Assembly (NCBI GenBank): GCA_944367535.1 | Contig: CALVWQ010000002.1 | Coordinates: forward strand, 1-64,000 | Direction of reading: 5' to 3' | DNA length: 64,000 nt | From: an uncultured Clostridia bacterium | GTDB lineage: Bacteria > Bacillota > Clostridia > Christensenellales > Borkfalkiaceae | Shown: piece by piece, positions 25,045-34,143 of the stretch | How positions within the stretch are numbered: position 1 is the first letter of the stretch | Layout of the letters: each line of letters opens with the position of its first letter | Notes under the pieces: generated by a model | Database searches by the model: none | What the model was told of the DNA's origin: nothing | Seen by the model: only the letters and a program-made list of their open reading frames with translations | Made by a program: the position numbers and the translations under genes

Positions 25045-25060
25045 GTAATAATTTTATTAC
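25045..25060. promoter_or_regulatory. Operator-like palindrome at the transcription start
   Basis: GTAATAA-TT-TTATTAC, perfect 7-bp arms, centred near +6 of the predicted AbrB-operon transcript. A dimeric regulator bound here would block initiation or escape. AbrB from the first gene or an unlinked GntR/TetR protein are candidates. Confidence 0.55.
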
Positions 25061-25079
25061 TTTTAGGAAATTTAAGAAA

Positions 25080-25286
25080 ATGAGTAAAAAGGGAGAATAT
25101 ATTTTCGGTATCTGCAAGGTAAACGAAAAGGGACAGATTGTAATTCCTAAAGAGGCGAGAAAAGTTTTCGGGATAGAGGCGGGAGACAGCCTCGTCATGC
25201 TCGGGCAGGAGGGTAAGGGCATCGCTCTTGTTAAAGCCGAGGTCTTCGGCGATTTTGCGGAGGAGGTATTTAAAGATGGCGACTGA
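25080..25286 (+). CDS. AbrB/MazE/SpoVT-family DNA-binding protein
   Basis: A 68-residue protein with the swapped-hairpin AbrB signature GICKVNEKGQIVIPKEARKVFGIEAGDSLVMLG at residues 10-41. Such proteins dimerise and bind DNA, often as transition-state or local regulators. It is the first gene of an operon with an ABC exporter and overlaps the ATPase gene by 11 bases, so it most likely regulates this operon. The palindrome at 25045-25060 is a candidate site. ATG 25080 has AGGA 11 bases upstream; TTG 25008 is rejected because it lies before the promoter. Confidence 0.88.
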   Translation: MSKKGEYIFGICKVNEKGQIVIPKEARKVFGIEAGDSLVMLGQEGKGIALVKAEVFGDFAEEVFKDGD

Positions 25287-26193
25287 TACCGTTATAGAAA
25301 TAACGGGGCTGGAAAAGAGTTTCGGTACGGTAAAAGCGGTTGATGGAATCTCCTTTAAAGTAAAAAAGGGGGAATTGTTCGCCTTTCTCGGCGAGAACGG
25401 CGCGGGAAAGTCGACCACCATATCCATTATATGTGCAAGTATGGCGCGGGACGGCGGTTTTGTCGCGATAGACGGAAAGGACGCCGATAAAAACAGAGAA
25501 GAAATAAAAAGGAAACTCGGTGTCGTGTTTCAAGGCAGCGTATTGGATAAACCCCTCTCGGTAAGGGAAAATTTAAAAAGCCGTGCGGCGCTGTACGGTA
25601 TATTCGGCGAAGAATTTGAAACAAGGTACCGTGAACTGGATGCTCTTTTGGGGCTTGATGAGCTGAAAGGTCGCGACGTCGGTAAATTATCGGGCGGACA
25701 GCGGCGCAGGGCGGATATAGCGCGCGCACTCATTCATTCGCCTGAAATTCTTATCCTCGACGAACCGACCACGGGGCTCGATCCCCAGACACGGAAAAAC
25801 GTATGGGACGTCGTGAATATCCTGCGCAGGGAAAAGAATATGACGGTGTTTTTTACCACGCACTACATGGAAGAAGCAGCGGAGGCGGATTATATAGTGA
25901 TAATAGACGCGGGAAAAAAGGCGGCGGAAGGCACGCCGCTGCAACTAAAAAACCAATATGCGGAAGATTGCGTCATGCTCTACGGCGCAGATAAAGAGGA
26001 TATAGACCGAATAGGAATGCCGTATACACGTTTAAGAGACGGTTACAGAATACCCGTGAAAGATACCGCTGCGGCTCGGAGACTCGTTACGGATTATCCC
26101 GACATATTCAATGACTTTGAAATCATAAAAGGCAAAATGGACGACGTTTTTCTCGCCGTTACCGGCAGAAAACTGCACGAGGAGAACAAATAA
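25276..26193 (+). CDS. ABC transporter ATP-binding protein (DrrA-like)
   Basis: A 305-residue nucleotide-binding subunit: Walker A GENGAGKS, signature LSGGQRRRADIARAL, Walker [17 protein letters not shown]-loop FFTTHYMEEA, and a C-terminal extension of about 80 residues as in DrrA-type exporters. It powers the permease encoded next. ATG 25276 has AGGAGG at 25261-25266, inside the AbrB gene. The permease start overlaps its stop (TAATG). The substrate is not known; small-molecule or drug export is the usual role. Confidence 0.93.
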   Translation: MATDTVIEITGLEKSFGTVKAVDGISFKVKKGELFAFLGENGAGKSTTISIICASMARDGGFVAIDGKDADKNREEIKRKLGVVFQGSVLDKPLSVRENLKSRAALYGIFGEEFETRYRELDALLGLDELKGRDVGKLSGGQRRRADIARALIHSPEILILDEPTTGLDPQTRKNVWDVVNILRREKNMTVFFTTHYMEEAAEADYIVIIDAGKKAAEGTPLQLKNQYAEDCVMLYGADKEDIDRIGMPYTRLRDGYRIPVKDTAAARRLVTDYPDIFNDFEIIKGKMDDVFLAVTGRKLHEENK

Positions 26194-27095
26194 TGAATAC
26201 TTTTTCTGCACTCGCAGTAAGGAACACAAAACTTTTTTTCAAAGACAAGGGAATGTTTTTCACTTCCCTTATAACTCCTATAATACTTCTCGTCCTTTAC
26301 GGGACTTTTCTTGCCAATATTTTTAAAAATACTTTCCGTGCGGCGCTCGAAGGCACCGTCGGAGTTTCGGAAAGCATAGTGAACGGCTTGGTAGGCGGAC
26401 AGCTGATGTCGAGTCTTTTGTCCGTCAGTTGCGTAACCGTAGCTTTCTGCGCAAACTTTCTTATGGTGCAGGATAAGGTGTCTGGCGCCGCAAAGGATTT
26501 TCTCGTATCGCCCGTAAAAAAATCCGCACTTTCTCTCGCGTATTATTTTTCCACCCTTGCCGTTACACTAATAGTCTGCTATACCGCCATGATTATTTCA
26601 TTTATATATATCGCGTTCACGGGGTGGTATATTCCTTTTTCGGATATGCTTCTTATCATTGCGGACGTTTTTATTCTCGTCATGTTCGGCACGGCTTTGT
26701 CGTCGATAATAAATTATTTTCTGTCCTCCCAGGGACAGGTGTCTGCGGTCGGCACCGTTATAAGTGCGGGGTATGGTTTTATATGCGGCGCATATATGCC
26801 CATAAGTTCGTTCGGAGAGGGGCTCAGAAACACTCTCGGATTTTTCCCCGGTACATACGGCACTTCGCTTTTAAGAAATCACGCGCTAAACGGTGTTTTC
26901 GATAAGATGAGCAGTCAGAATATACCTGCCGAGGCGATTAACGGCATAAGGGACAGCGTGGACTGCAATCTGTATTTTTTCGGTGCGAAAGTCGAAATGT
27001 GGGTTATGTATCTCCTGCTTTGCGGCATTACGTTTGCGCTTATATGCGCATACGTTATAATTAACAAACTGTGTTCCGGTACTAAGAAAAAGTGA
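26193..27095 (+). CDS. ABC-2 type transporter permease (DrrB-like)
   Basis: A 300-residue membrane protein with six predicted helices: one near residues 22-42, five from about 110 onward. A long extracytoplasmic loop after the first helix and the segment GYGFICGAYMPISSFGEGLRNTLGFFPGTYG between helices 4 and 5 are typical of the ABC-2 family. It is coupled to its ATPase by a one-base overlap. No further gene belongs to the operon; a G-U containing terminator follows about 250 bp downstream. Confidence 0.9.
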   Translation: MNTFSALAVRNTKLFFKDKGMFFTSLITPIILLVLYGTFLANIFKNTFRAALEGTVGVSESIVNGLVGGQLMSSLLSVSCVTVAFCANFLMVQDKVSGAAKDFLVSPVKKSALSLAYYFSTLAVTLIVCYTAMIISFIYIAFTGWYIPFSDMLLIIADVFILVMFGTALSSIINYFLSSQGQVSAVGTVISAGYGFICGAYMPISSFGEGLRNTLGFFPGTYGTSLLRNHALNGVFDKMSSQNIPAEAINGIRDSVDCNLYFFGAKVEMWVMYLLLCGITFALICAYVIINKLCSGTKKK

Positions 27096-27345
27096 GATTT
27101 ACAGCCGACACGTGCCGAGAGTCGTTTGGCACCGCCGCGAGAATACGGTCGGCAGTTTATATGGGCAGCGACACCGAAGCAAACCGCCTGTCGATAAAAT
27201 CCCTTTCTCCGCCGCGAATACGGGGCGAAACTCGGACTCACCGCAAGGCTGTCGTAAAATTTGTTATTTGCGGCTGACAAACAAAACACATTAACCCGTC
27301 AGGACGCGGAAAAATTTTTAAGTTTTTTTAATATATATTAACTTT

Positions 27346-27374
27346 AAAGCGCAGCCCAAAAGGTTGCGTTTTTT
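27346..27374 (+). terminator. Probable terminator upstream of the winged-helix operon
   Basis: A stem of 11 bp with two G-U pairs (27346-27356 with 27362-27372) runs into a T-tract (27369-27374). It shares bases with the -35 box of the next promoter. The 27096-27345 stretch has no convincing gene; short open frames there lack ribosome binding sites. Confidence 0.5.
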
Positions 27375-27392
27375 GTCGTAAAGTCGTATAAT
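27364..27392 (+). promoter_or_regulatory. Promoter of the winged-helix pair-uvrB-uvrA operon
   Basis: TTGCGT (27364-27369) and TATAAT (27387-27392) with 17-bp spacing, about 75 bp before ATG 27466. I looked for a LexA box (GAACATATGTTC type) and see none. Confidence 0.5.
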
Positions 27393-27465
27393 ATACGCAA
27401 ACATTTGTTCAAAATGTATATAAAGAGGCTTAAAAACTCAAAATATCAGGTAAAGTAGGTGCGTT

Positions 27466-27846
27466 ATGCTTGATAAAAGGAGTTTAAAACTTCTCGAATA
27501 CATTGATAAAGAATGTCAAAGCGGGGGATATAAGGTTTTTACGACCAAAGAACTTATATCGGCTTTTCCCGAGGAAGAAACCGCAGACGAGGACGGCGTG
27601 CGTGAGTGCGTGAGGACGCTCGCGGACAGGGAATATATAAGCGTCAAATATCAGGACGATGCGGAAGTTTGTCTTATGCCGTTATCGAAAGGACGGTTAG
27701 TATTTGAAAACAGGCTGGACGACGAGATAGAAAAATTCCGCGCCGAACGCAGATATTTTATTTTTTCGTTTTTAGGCGCGATGGCGGGCGGCTTTATCGT
27801 CGCTCTTATTGTCGCGGCGGTGCTCCTTCTGGCGGGAGGCGGCTGA
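27466..27846 (+). CDS. Small winged-helix-like protein with C-terminal membrane anchor, copy A
   Basis: A 126-residue protein I do not recognise as a named family. Residues 1-95 look like a winged helix (helices KLLEYIDKECQ, TTKELISAF and VRECVRTLADREY, then a strand pair YISVKYQDDAEVCLMPLSKGR). Residues 100-122 form one membrane helix ending in AGGG. It resembles the next gene product: both start ML-K, share an EEC/KEC near 15, LA-D-Y near 55-62, a C-x-x-x-L-x-KG segment and a final membrane helix. It is coupled to that gene by TGATG and both lie in front of uvrBA. A DNA-binding protein tethered at the membrane is an inference. Confidence 0.6.
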   Translation: MLDKRSLKLLEYIDKECQSGGYKVFTTKELISAFPEEETADEDGVRECVRTLADREYISVKYQDDAEVCLMPLSKGRLVFENRLDDEIEKFRAERRYFIFSFLGAMAGGFIVALIVAAVLLLAGGG

Positions 27847-28196
27847 TGCTCAGCAAGACGGAAAACAGGGTAATGAGCGTCCTTTACGAAGAATGTAAGG
27901 ACAAAAAATCGGTACTGATCAGTCCCGCCGATATTATAGGGCTTGCGGGCGGAGAGATTACGCTCACGGAAGTGGAAAAAATAACCGCCGACCTCGCCAT
28001 GGACGGTTACTTTGACCTGATTTATTCCGACAGGCACGGTGAAACCGTCTATTGCATCACTCTGCTCGAAAAGGGCAAAGCTTACAGGCGCAGTGTACTT
28101 GTGGCAAGGCGGAATTTAATTTTCCGTATAGGGCTGTCTGTCGCGCTCGCGGTGTTCAGTTTTATTATAGGACTTATTTTAAAAGCCGTTTTCTGA
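27846..28196 (+). CDS. Small winged-helix-like protein with C-terminal membrane anchor, copy B
   Basis: A 116-residue relative of the preceding protein. The N-terminal part shows the same helix order (NRVMSVLYEECKD, SPADIIGLAGG, VEKITADLAMDGY) followed by a strand pair FDLIYSDRHGETVYCITLLEKGK, then a basic stretch (RRSVLVARR) and a single membrane helix at about 92-114. The basic stretch before the helix predicts a cytosolic N-terminus. The start overlaps the previous stop and uvrB follows after 15 bp. I know of no assigned function; the constant pairing suggests a heterodimer. Confidence 0.6.
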   Translation: MLSKTENRVMSVLYEECKDKKSVLISPADIIGLAGGEITLTEVEKITADLAMDGYFDLIYSDRHGETVYCITLLEKGKAYRRSVLVARRNLIFRIGLSVALAVFSFIIGLILKAVF

Positions 28197-28211
28197 CGGC
28201 TCGGGAGATAT

Positions 28212-30176
28212 ATGGAACAGAGAGAGTTCAGACTTCATTCGGAGTATTCTCCGACGGGCGACCAGCCGCAGGCGATCGAAAAGCTTGTCGAAGGAATTAA
28301 CGACGGATTGCGCACTCAGGTGCTTTTGGGCGTGACGGGTTCGGGCAAGACGTTCACGATGGCGAACGTCATTGCGAAAGTAAACCGTCCCGCCCTTGTT
28401 ATCGCGCACAATAAGACTCTCGCCGCGCAGCTCTGCAACGAGTTCCGCGAATTTTTTCCCGAAAACCGCGTGGAATTTTTCGTTTCCTATTACGATTACT
28501 ATCAGCCCGAGGCGTATATACCGAGCACCGATACGTACATAGAAAAGGACCTCGCCATAAACGACGAGATAGATAAACTCCGCCATTCGGCGACATGTTC
28601 GCTCTCCGAGCGGTCGGACACAATTGTCGTCGCTTCGGTATCGTGCATATACGGACTCGGCGCACCCGAGGAATATTATCGTCTTGCGGTGTCTATCCGT
28701 CCCGACGACGAAATATCGCGTGACGAACTCATACGCAGACTCGTTGCAATTCAGTACGTAAGAAAAGACGTGGATTTTTCGCGTTCGTCGTTCAGGGCGC
28801 ACGGAGACGTGCTCGATATTTTTCCTTCGTCCAATACAGAAATTTATATAAGAGTGGAGTTTTTCGGAGACACGATAGAGCGCGTGTGCGAGGCGGAATT
28901 CGTTACGGGCAAAGTTATATCCGAGTTAAAGCACGCCGTAATTTTCCCCGCCAGCCATTACGCCGTCGCGCAGGAAAAACTAAACGTAGCGCTCGCCGCG
29001 ATAGAGCGCGATAAAGAAGATGAAGTACGCGTTTTTAAAGAAAACGGCAAACTTTTGGAAGCGCAGAGGCTCAATCAGCGTACCGACTACGACATGGAAA
29101 TGATACGCGAGATAGGTTTCTGCAAGGGCATAGAAAATTACAGCCGCTATTTTGACGGAAGGCAGGTCGGTCAGCCCCCTTTTACGCTGCTCGATTATTT
29201 CCCCGAAAATTTTATAGTTTTCATCGACGAATCGCACATGACCATACCTCAGATCGGAGCGATGTATAACGGCGACAGGTCGAGAAAACAGAGCCTCGTA
29301 GAATACGGGTTCCGGCTGCGGTCGGCTTTCGACAACAGACCGCTCACTTTTTCGGAATTCGACGCACGTGTGGGGCAGATGATATGCGTCTCCGCGACTC
29401 CCGCACCTTACGAACTCGGAGAGGCGGGACAGGTGGTCGAACAGCTCATTCGTCCGACGGGACTCGTCGACCCCGAAATCTCCGTACGCCCGAGTAAAAA
29501 TCAGATAGACGACCTGCTTGTCGAGATAAACGCGACTGTCGGAAAGGGCGGCAGAGTGCTGATAACGACGCTCACAAAGAAGATGGCAGAGAGTCTTACC
29601 GAATATCTAAAAGAAAACGGCGTTAAAGTCAGGTATATGCACAGCGATATAGACACGATGGAGAGAATCGATATCGTGTCAGGGCTGAGGAGCGGAGAAT
29701 TCGATGTGCTGTGCGGTATAAATCTTTTAAGGGAAGGGCTCGACCTGCCCGAAGTACGGCTCGTCGCTATTCTCGACGCCGATAAAGAGGGATTCTTGCG
29801 GAGCGAAACTTCGTTGATTCAGACGATAGGCCGCGCGGCGAGAAACGCCGAAGGTAAGGTGATAATGTACGCAGACGTCGTTACGGGGAGCATGCGCCGC
29901 GCGATTGACGAGACCGAAAGAAGGAGAAAAATTCAGCAAGAATATAACGAAGCGCACGGAATTATACCCAAAACCATAGTCAAAAATATCGTGAATACGC
30001 TTGAAATAACCAAGAAGGCGGACAGGACAAAAGACCTGAAAGCCAAAGATATTCCCGAAGAAATAGAGAAATTAAAAGCAATAATGAAGATAGCCTCTGC
30101 AAACCTCGACTTCGAGAAGTGCATAGAGATACGCGACAACATAAACAAACTTAAAGCAAGAATGAGAAAATTATGA
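28212..30176 (+). CDS. uvrB: Excinuclease ABC subunit B
   Basis: A 654-residue DNA helicase-like repair protein of normal length: Walker [16 protein letters not shown] (about 36-50), the beta-hairpin region [21 protein letters not shown] box VFIDESHM, motif [11 protein letters not shown], and the C-terminal UVR domain ([27 protein letters not shown]) that contacts UvrC. With UvrA it verifies bulky DNA damage and loads UvrC. It is read through from the winged-helix gene pair and overlaps uvrA by ATGA. uvrC is not in this window. Confidence 0.98.
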   Translation: MEQREFRLHSEYSPTGDQPQAIEKLVEGINDGLRTQVLLGVTGSGKTFTMANVIAKVNRPALVIAHNKTLAAQLCNEFREFFPENRVEFFVSYYDYYQPEAYIPSTDTYIEKDLAINDEIDKLRHSATCSLSERSDTIVVASVSCIYGLGAPEEYYRLAVSIRPDDEISRDELIRRLVAIQYVRKDVDFSRSSFRAHGDVLDIFPSSNTEIYIRVEFFGDTIERVCEAEFVTGKVISELKHAVIFPASHYAVAQEKLNVALAAIERDKEDEVRVFKENGKLLEAQRLNQRTDYDMEMIREIGFCKGIENYSRYFDGRQVGQPPFTLLDYFPENFIVFIDESHMTIPQIGAMYNGDRSRKQSLVEYGFRLRSAFDNRPLTFSEFDARVGQMICVSATPAPYELGEAGQVVEQLIRPTGLVDPEISVRPSKNQIDDLLVEINATVGKGGRVLITTLTKKMAESLTEYLKENGVKVRYMHSDIDTMERIDIVSGLRSGEFDVLCGINLLREGLDLPEVRLVAILDADKEGFLRSETSLIQTIGRAARNAEGKVIMYADVVTGSMRRAIDETERRRKIQQEYNEAHGIIPKTIVKNIVNTLEITKKADRTKDLKAKDIPEEIEKLKAIMKIASANLDFEKCIEIRDNINKLKARMRKL

Positions 30177-32989
30177 ACGAGAACATTGTTATAAAAGGCG
30201 CAAGACAGAATAACCTTAAAAACATCGACGTAACCGTGCCGAGGAATAAACTCGTGGTATTCACTGGGCTTTCGGGGAGCGGAAAGTCCACGCTCGCTTT
30301 TGAAACCATTTACGCGGAAGGGCAGAGAAGATACGTCGAGAGTTTGTCGAGTTACGCGAGGATGTTTCTTGGACAGATGGAAAAGCCCGACGTCGATTCG
30401 ATAGACGGGCTTTCTCCCGCCATATCGATTGACCAGAAAACCACGTCGCACAACCCGCGTTCCACGGTCGGGACGGTAACGGAAATTTACGATTACATGC
30501 GTCTTTTGTTTGCGCGCACGGGCATTCCTCACTGTCCCGAATGCGGCAGGGAGATAAAGCGTCAGACGGTGGACGTGATATGCGATAAAATCCTCGCCTA
30601 TCCCGAGGGAACGAAAATTCTCGTGAACGCGCCAGTCGTCAGGGGTAAAAAGGGCGAATACGCCAAGGAGATAGCGGGATACAAAAAGAGCGGTTACGCG
30701 AGAATTTCCGTGGACGGCATAACTTACAGTCTTGACGAGGAAATAAAACTCGATAAAAACATAAAACACAATATAAGTGTGGTGATAGACAGGCTTATCG
30801 TAAAAAAAGGCATCGAACAGCGCCTTGCCGACAGCGTCGAAACGGCTATAAAACTCGCGGACGGGTTGGTTTCGGTGGAAATCGTCGGTGAAGGCAGCAC
30901 GCTGTTTTCGACGCGTTACGCGTGTCCCGACTGCGGGATAAGCATCGAAGAAATCGAACCGCGTCTATTTTCTTTCAACAATCCTTTCGGGGCGTGCCCG
31001 GAATGTCACGGGTTAGGTTTCAATAACGAAATCGACGAAAATCTCGTGGTAAAAGATAAAAACAAGTCATTGAAAGAGGGCGCAATGACGGTTACCGGCT
31101 GGAATATCGGCGATGGAAAAATGGCTATAATGAATTTCAGTTCGTTAGCAAAACATTACGGTTTTTCTCTCGATACGCCCGTAAAAGACCTGCCGCCGGA
31201 AATTTACGATATGCTGCTGTACGGTAACGGCGGCGAAAAGATTAAAATGGTTTACGAAACGGGTACTTTCAGCGGCAGTTATTATTCGTCGTGGGAAGGC
31301 ATAATCCCCAATCTTAAAAGGAGATACCGGGAAACGACGAGTGATTACGTCAAGAGCGAAATAGAAAAATACATGAATGTTTCCGAATGTAAGATTTGTC
31401 ACGGCAAACGACTGAAAAAGGAAGCGCTCGCGGTTACCGTCGGCGGAAAGAACATCGCGGAACTTACCGATATGTCAGTTTCCGCACTGTACGATTTTAT
31501 AGACAGTCTCAGTCTCGATATAACCGAGACGCTGATAGCAAGGCCCATAGTAAAGGAAATAAAAGCGCGACTTAACTTTTTAAAAGACGTGGGTCTTTCG
31601 TATCTTACACTGTCGCGCAGCGCCGTCGGGCTTTCGGGCGGCGAGGCGCAGAGAATAAGGCTCGCCACGCAGATAGGCAGCGGGCTTACGGGCGTTTTGT
31701 ACATTCTGGACGAACCGAGCATAGGGCTGCATCAGCGCGACAATGAGCGGCTTATTTCGACTTTGAAAAAATTGCGAGACCTCGGCAATACGCTTATAGT
31801 CGTTGAGCACGACGAGGATACTATCCGTTCGGCGGATTATATAGTGGATATAGGCCCGAAAGCGGGCGTTCACGGCGGGGAAGTAGTGGCGTGCGGAAGC
31901 GTTGAAGACGTTGAAAACTCGCCGCGCTCAATAACCGGCGACTATCTTTCGGGGCGAAGAAAAATAGAGGTGCCGCGCGTAAGATGCGCGCCCGACGGCA
32001 GATGGCTTGAAGTAAAAGGCGCAAGACAGAACAATTTAAAAAACGTGGATGTGAAATTCCCCGTGGGACTTATAACCGCCGTAACCGGAGTTTCGGGGTC
32101 TGGTAAAAGTTCGCTCGTCAACGAGGTGATTTATCCCGCGCTCGCAAACATACTCAACAACGCCAAGATGCGCGAGGGTAAGTACGACGATATAACGGGG
32201 ATTGATTTTTTCGACAAGATAATCGCCATAGACCAGTCTCCGATAGGAAAGACTCCGCGTTCCAACCCCGCTACGTATACGGGTGCATTTTCGCCCATAC
32301 GAGACCTTTTTGCGGCGACACCCGACGCGCGCGAGCGAGGATACAAGTCGGGCAGGTTTTCCTTCAACGTCGCGGGCGGCAGGTGCGAAAACTGCGAGGG
32401 CGACGGTATAATAAAGATAGAAATGCATTTTCTCCCCGATATGTACGTCCCCTGCGAAGTGTGCAAGGGCATGCGGTATAACAGGGAGACTTTACAGGTC
32501 AAATACAAGGGCAAGAATATTTACGAAGTATTGGAAATGACGGTGGACGAGGCATGCGACTTTTTCAGCCCCGTGGCGAGCGTTTACAATAAGATAAAGA
32601 CAATGCAGGACGTAGGTCTCGGGTACATTAAACTCGGACAGTCGTCCACAACGCTTTCGGGCGGCGAGGCGCAGCGCGTGAAACTCGCGACGGAACTTTC
32701 AAAAAGAAGCACGGGAAGGACGCTTTATATCCTCGACGAGCCCACTACGGGGCTTCATTCTTACGATGTCGATAAACTTTGCTCGATATTAAAGAGATTG
32801 CAGAGCGCGGGCAATACGGTGATAATAATCGAACATAATCTCGATATAATAAAACTCGCCGACTATATAGTTGATTTGGGACCGGAAGGCGGAAGCGGGG
32901 GCGGAACAGTCGTCGCCGCGGGAACGCCCGAAGAGATTGCGGAAAACCCCGTGAGTTTTACGGGGCAGTTTTTGAAGAAAATTTTGTGA
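30173..32989 (+). CDS. uvrA: Excinuclease ABC subunit A
   Basis: A 938-residue damage-recognition ATPase with two ABC modules: Walker A GLSGSGKS (about 32-39) and GVSGSGKS (about 640-647), signatures [12 protein letters not shown] and [12 protein letters not shown], and Walker B LYILDEPS and LYILDEPT. Zinc modules are visible as CPECGRE, CPDCGIS...CPECHG and CENCEGDG...CEVCKG. UvrA dimers scan DNA for distortions in nucleotide excision repair. It is translationally coupled to uvrB and is the last gene of the operon. Confidence 0.98.
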   Translation: MNENIVIKGARQNNLKNIDVTVPRNKLVVFTGLSGSGKSTLAFETIYAEGQRRYVESLSSYARMFLGQMEKPDVDSIDGLSPAISIDQKTTSHNPRSTVGTVTEIYDYMRLLFARTGIPHCPECGREIKRQTVDVICDKILAYPEGTKILVNAPVVRGKKGEYAKEIAGYKKSGYARISVDGITYSLDEEIKLDKNIKHNISVVIDRLIVKKGIEQRLADSVETAIKLADGLVSVEIVGEGSTLFSTRYACPDCGISIEEIEPRLFSFNNPFGACPECHGLGFNNEIDENLVVKDKNKSLKEGAMTVTGWNIGDGKMAIMNFSSLAKHYGFSLDTPVKDLPPEIYDMLLYGNGGEKIKMVYETGTFSGSYYSSWEGIIPNLKRRYRETTSDYVKSEIEKYMNVSECKICHGKRLKKEALAVTVGGKNIAELTDMSVSALYDFIDSLSLDITETLIARPIVKEIKARLNFLKDVGLSYLTLSRSAVGLSGGEAQRIRLATQIGSGLTGVLYILDEPSIGLHQRDNERLISTLKKLRDLGNTLIVVEHDEDTIRSADYIVDIGPKAGVHGGEVVACGSVEDVENSPRSITGDYLSGRRKIEVPRVRCAPDGRWLEVKGARQNNLKNVDVKFPVGLITAVTGVSGSGKSSLVNEVIYPALANILNNAKMREGKYDDITGIDFFDKIIAIDQSPIGKTPRSNPATYTGAFSPIRDLFAATPDARERGYKSGRFSFNVAGGRCENCEGDGIIKIEMHFLPDMYVPCEVCKGMRYNRETLQVKYKGKNIYEVLEMTVDEACDFFSPVASVYNKIKTMQDVGLGYIKLGQSSTTLSGGEAQRVKLATELSKRSTGRTLYILDEPTTGLHSYDVDKLCSILKRLQSAGNTVIIIEHNLDIIKLADYIVDLGPEGGSGGGTVVAAGTPEEIAENPVSFTGQFLKKIL

Positions 32990-32997
32990 TATAATGG

Positions 32998-33030
32998 CGC
33001 GCGGCTTTTACAAACAATAAAAGCCGCGCG
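32998..33030 (+). terminator. Hairpin after uvrA
   Basis: A perfect 12-bp GC-rich stem (32998-33009 with 33019-33030) closes a 9-nt loop. The following bases are A-rich rather than T-rich, so it may protect the 3' end more than terminate. Confidence 0.55.
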
Positions 33031-33038
33031 AAAAATTA

Positions 33039-33063
33039 TTGTCGAAAAAACTCGATTTAAAAT
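33039..33063 (+). promoter_or_regulatory. Possible Spo0A box and -10 before dgt-dnaG-rpoD
   Basis: TTGTCGAA at 33039-33046 matches the 0A-box core TGTCGAA, and TAAAAT lies at 33058-33063. If the box acted as a -35 the spacer would be 13 bp, too short for a normal sigma-A promoter, so an activator or repressor site is more likely. Such a short motif can arise by chance. Confidence 0.3.
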
Positions 33064-33147
33064 AATTCGGAATTTAAAAAAGGGTTTTTTCAAAAAAAAG
33101 CGTATTTATATATGTGAATAAATTTAAAAATGGGGGGGAAAGACGGA

Positions 33148-34143
33148 GTGAAAGAAAAGACATTGAAGATAGAAAAAATGTTTCTTTCTCCGTACGCTTG
33201 TCGTTCCGACCGAACCGAGGGAAGACTGAAAGAAGAGCCGCCATGTCCCATGCGCACCGATTTTCAGCGCGACAGGGACAGAATAATTCACTGTAAGGCG
33301 TTCCGCCGTCTTAAAAACAAGACGCAGGTGTTTTTTTCTCCCGAGGGCGACCATTACAGAACGAGACTTACTCACACCCTAAACGTGTCTCAGGTCGCGC
33401 GTGCGATTTCCCGCGCGCTTTCCTTAAACGAGGACCTTACCGAGGCGATAGCACTCGGGCACGACCTAGGACACACGCCTTTCGGACATTCGGGGGAGCG
33501 GATACTTGCAAAACTCAACCCTCGTGGGTTTGAACACAACGTGCAGTCGGGAAGGGTTGTAGACTATCTTGAAAACGACGGAAGGGGGCTAAACCTCACG
33601 CGGGAAGTGGTGGACGGGATAATCAATCACAAGATGAGTTGCTCGCCCAAGACGCTTGAAGGCAAGGCCGTGTCGCTCGCCGACCGAATCGCGTACATAA
33701 ATCACGACATAGACGACGCCGTCGAGGGCGGCTTTATTAAATTTTCGGATTTGCCCGCGGCGGCGATAAAGGTGCTCGGAACGACGTCGAGAGAGCGTAT
33801 AAATTCGATGGTTTTTTCGATTTACCGCGCGAGCGACGGGCAAAACAAGGTGGAAATGTGCCCCGAGGAGGCGGAAGCGACCGCGATTCTTCGCGCATTC
33901 CTGTTTGAGAACGTGTACGGCGCTAAAACTTTCAGGGACGAAGAAGAACGCGCGGACAGAATGATTTCCGCTCTTTACGAGTATTACCGTCAAAAACCCG
34001 ACAACCTTCCCGATTTTTATCGCGAGGAGTTAAATGATAACGACATCGACACCGTGCTGTGCGACTATATTTCGGGAATGTCGGACATGTACGCCGTCAA
34101 GACTTTTACGGACATTTTCGTCCCGAATAACTGGAAACTGTGA
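33148..34143 (+). CDS. dgt: Deoxyguanosinetriphosphate triphosphohydrolase-like protein
   Basis: A 331-residue HD-domain protein of the dGTPase group: KNKTQVFFSPEGDHYRTRLTHTLNVSQVAR, LGHDLGHTPFGHSGE and HNVQSGR carry the H...HD...D metal ligands. Expected reaction: dNTP to deoxynucleoside plus triphosphate, which trims dNTP pools. Start GTG 33148 is preferred because a run of seven Gs (33132-33138) about 9 nt upstream can serve as ribosome binding site; ATG 33130 immediately before the G run has none. dnaG starts right after its stop, a common Clostridial order linking dNTP control with replication priming. Confidence 0.92.
   Translation: MKEKTLKIEKMFLSPYACRSDRTEGRLKEEPPCPMRTDFQRDRDRIIHCKAFRRLKNKTQVFFSPEGDHYRTRLTHTLNVSQVARAISRALSLNEDLTEAIALGHDLGHTPFGHSGERILAKLNPRGFEHNVQSGRVVDYLENDGRGLNLTREVVDGIINHKMSCSPKTLEGKAVSLADRIAYINHDIDDAVEGGFIKFSDLPAAAIKVLGTTSRERINSMVFSIYRASDGQNKVEMCPEEAEATAILRAFLFENVYGAKTFRDEEERADRMISALYEYYRQKPDNLPDFYREELNDNDIDTVLCDYISGMSDMYAVKTFTDIFVPNNWKL

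Noticed and set aside
25008..25079. TTG start extending the AbrB protein upstream
   Set aside because: The codon lies before the -10 box of a consensus promoter, so it would not be in the transcript; ATG 25080 fits the family.
27092..27294. Two short open frames after the DrrB-like permease
   Set aside because: No ribosome binding site, irregular composition, and they start within the permease stop region.
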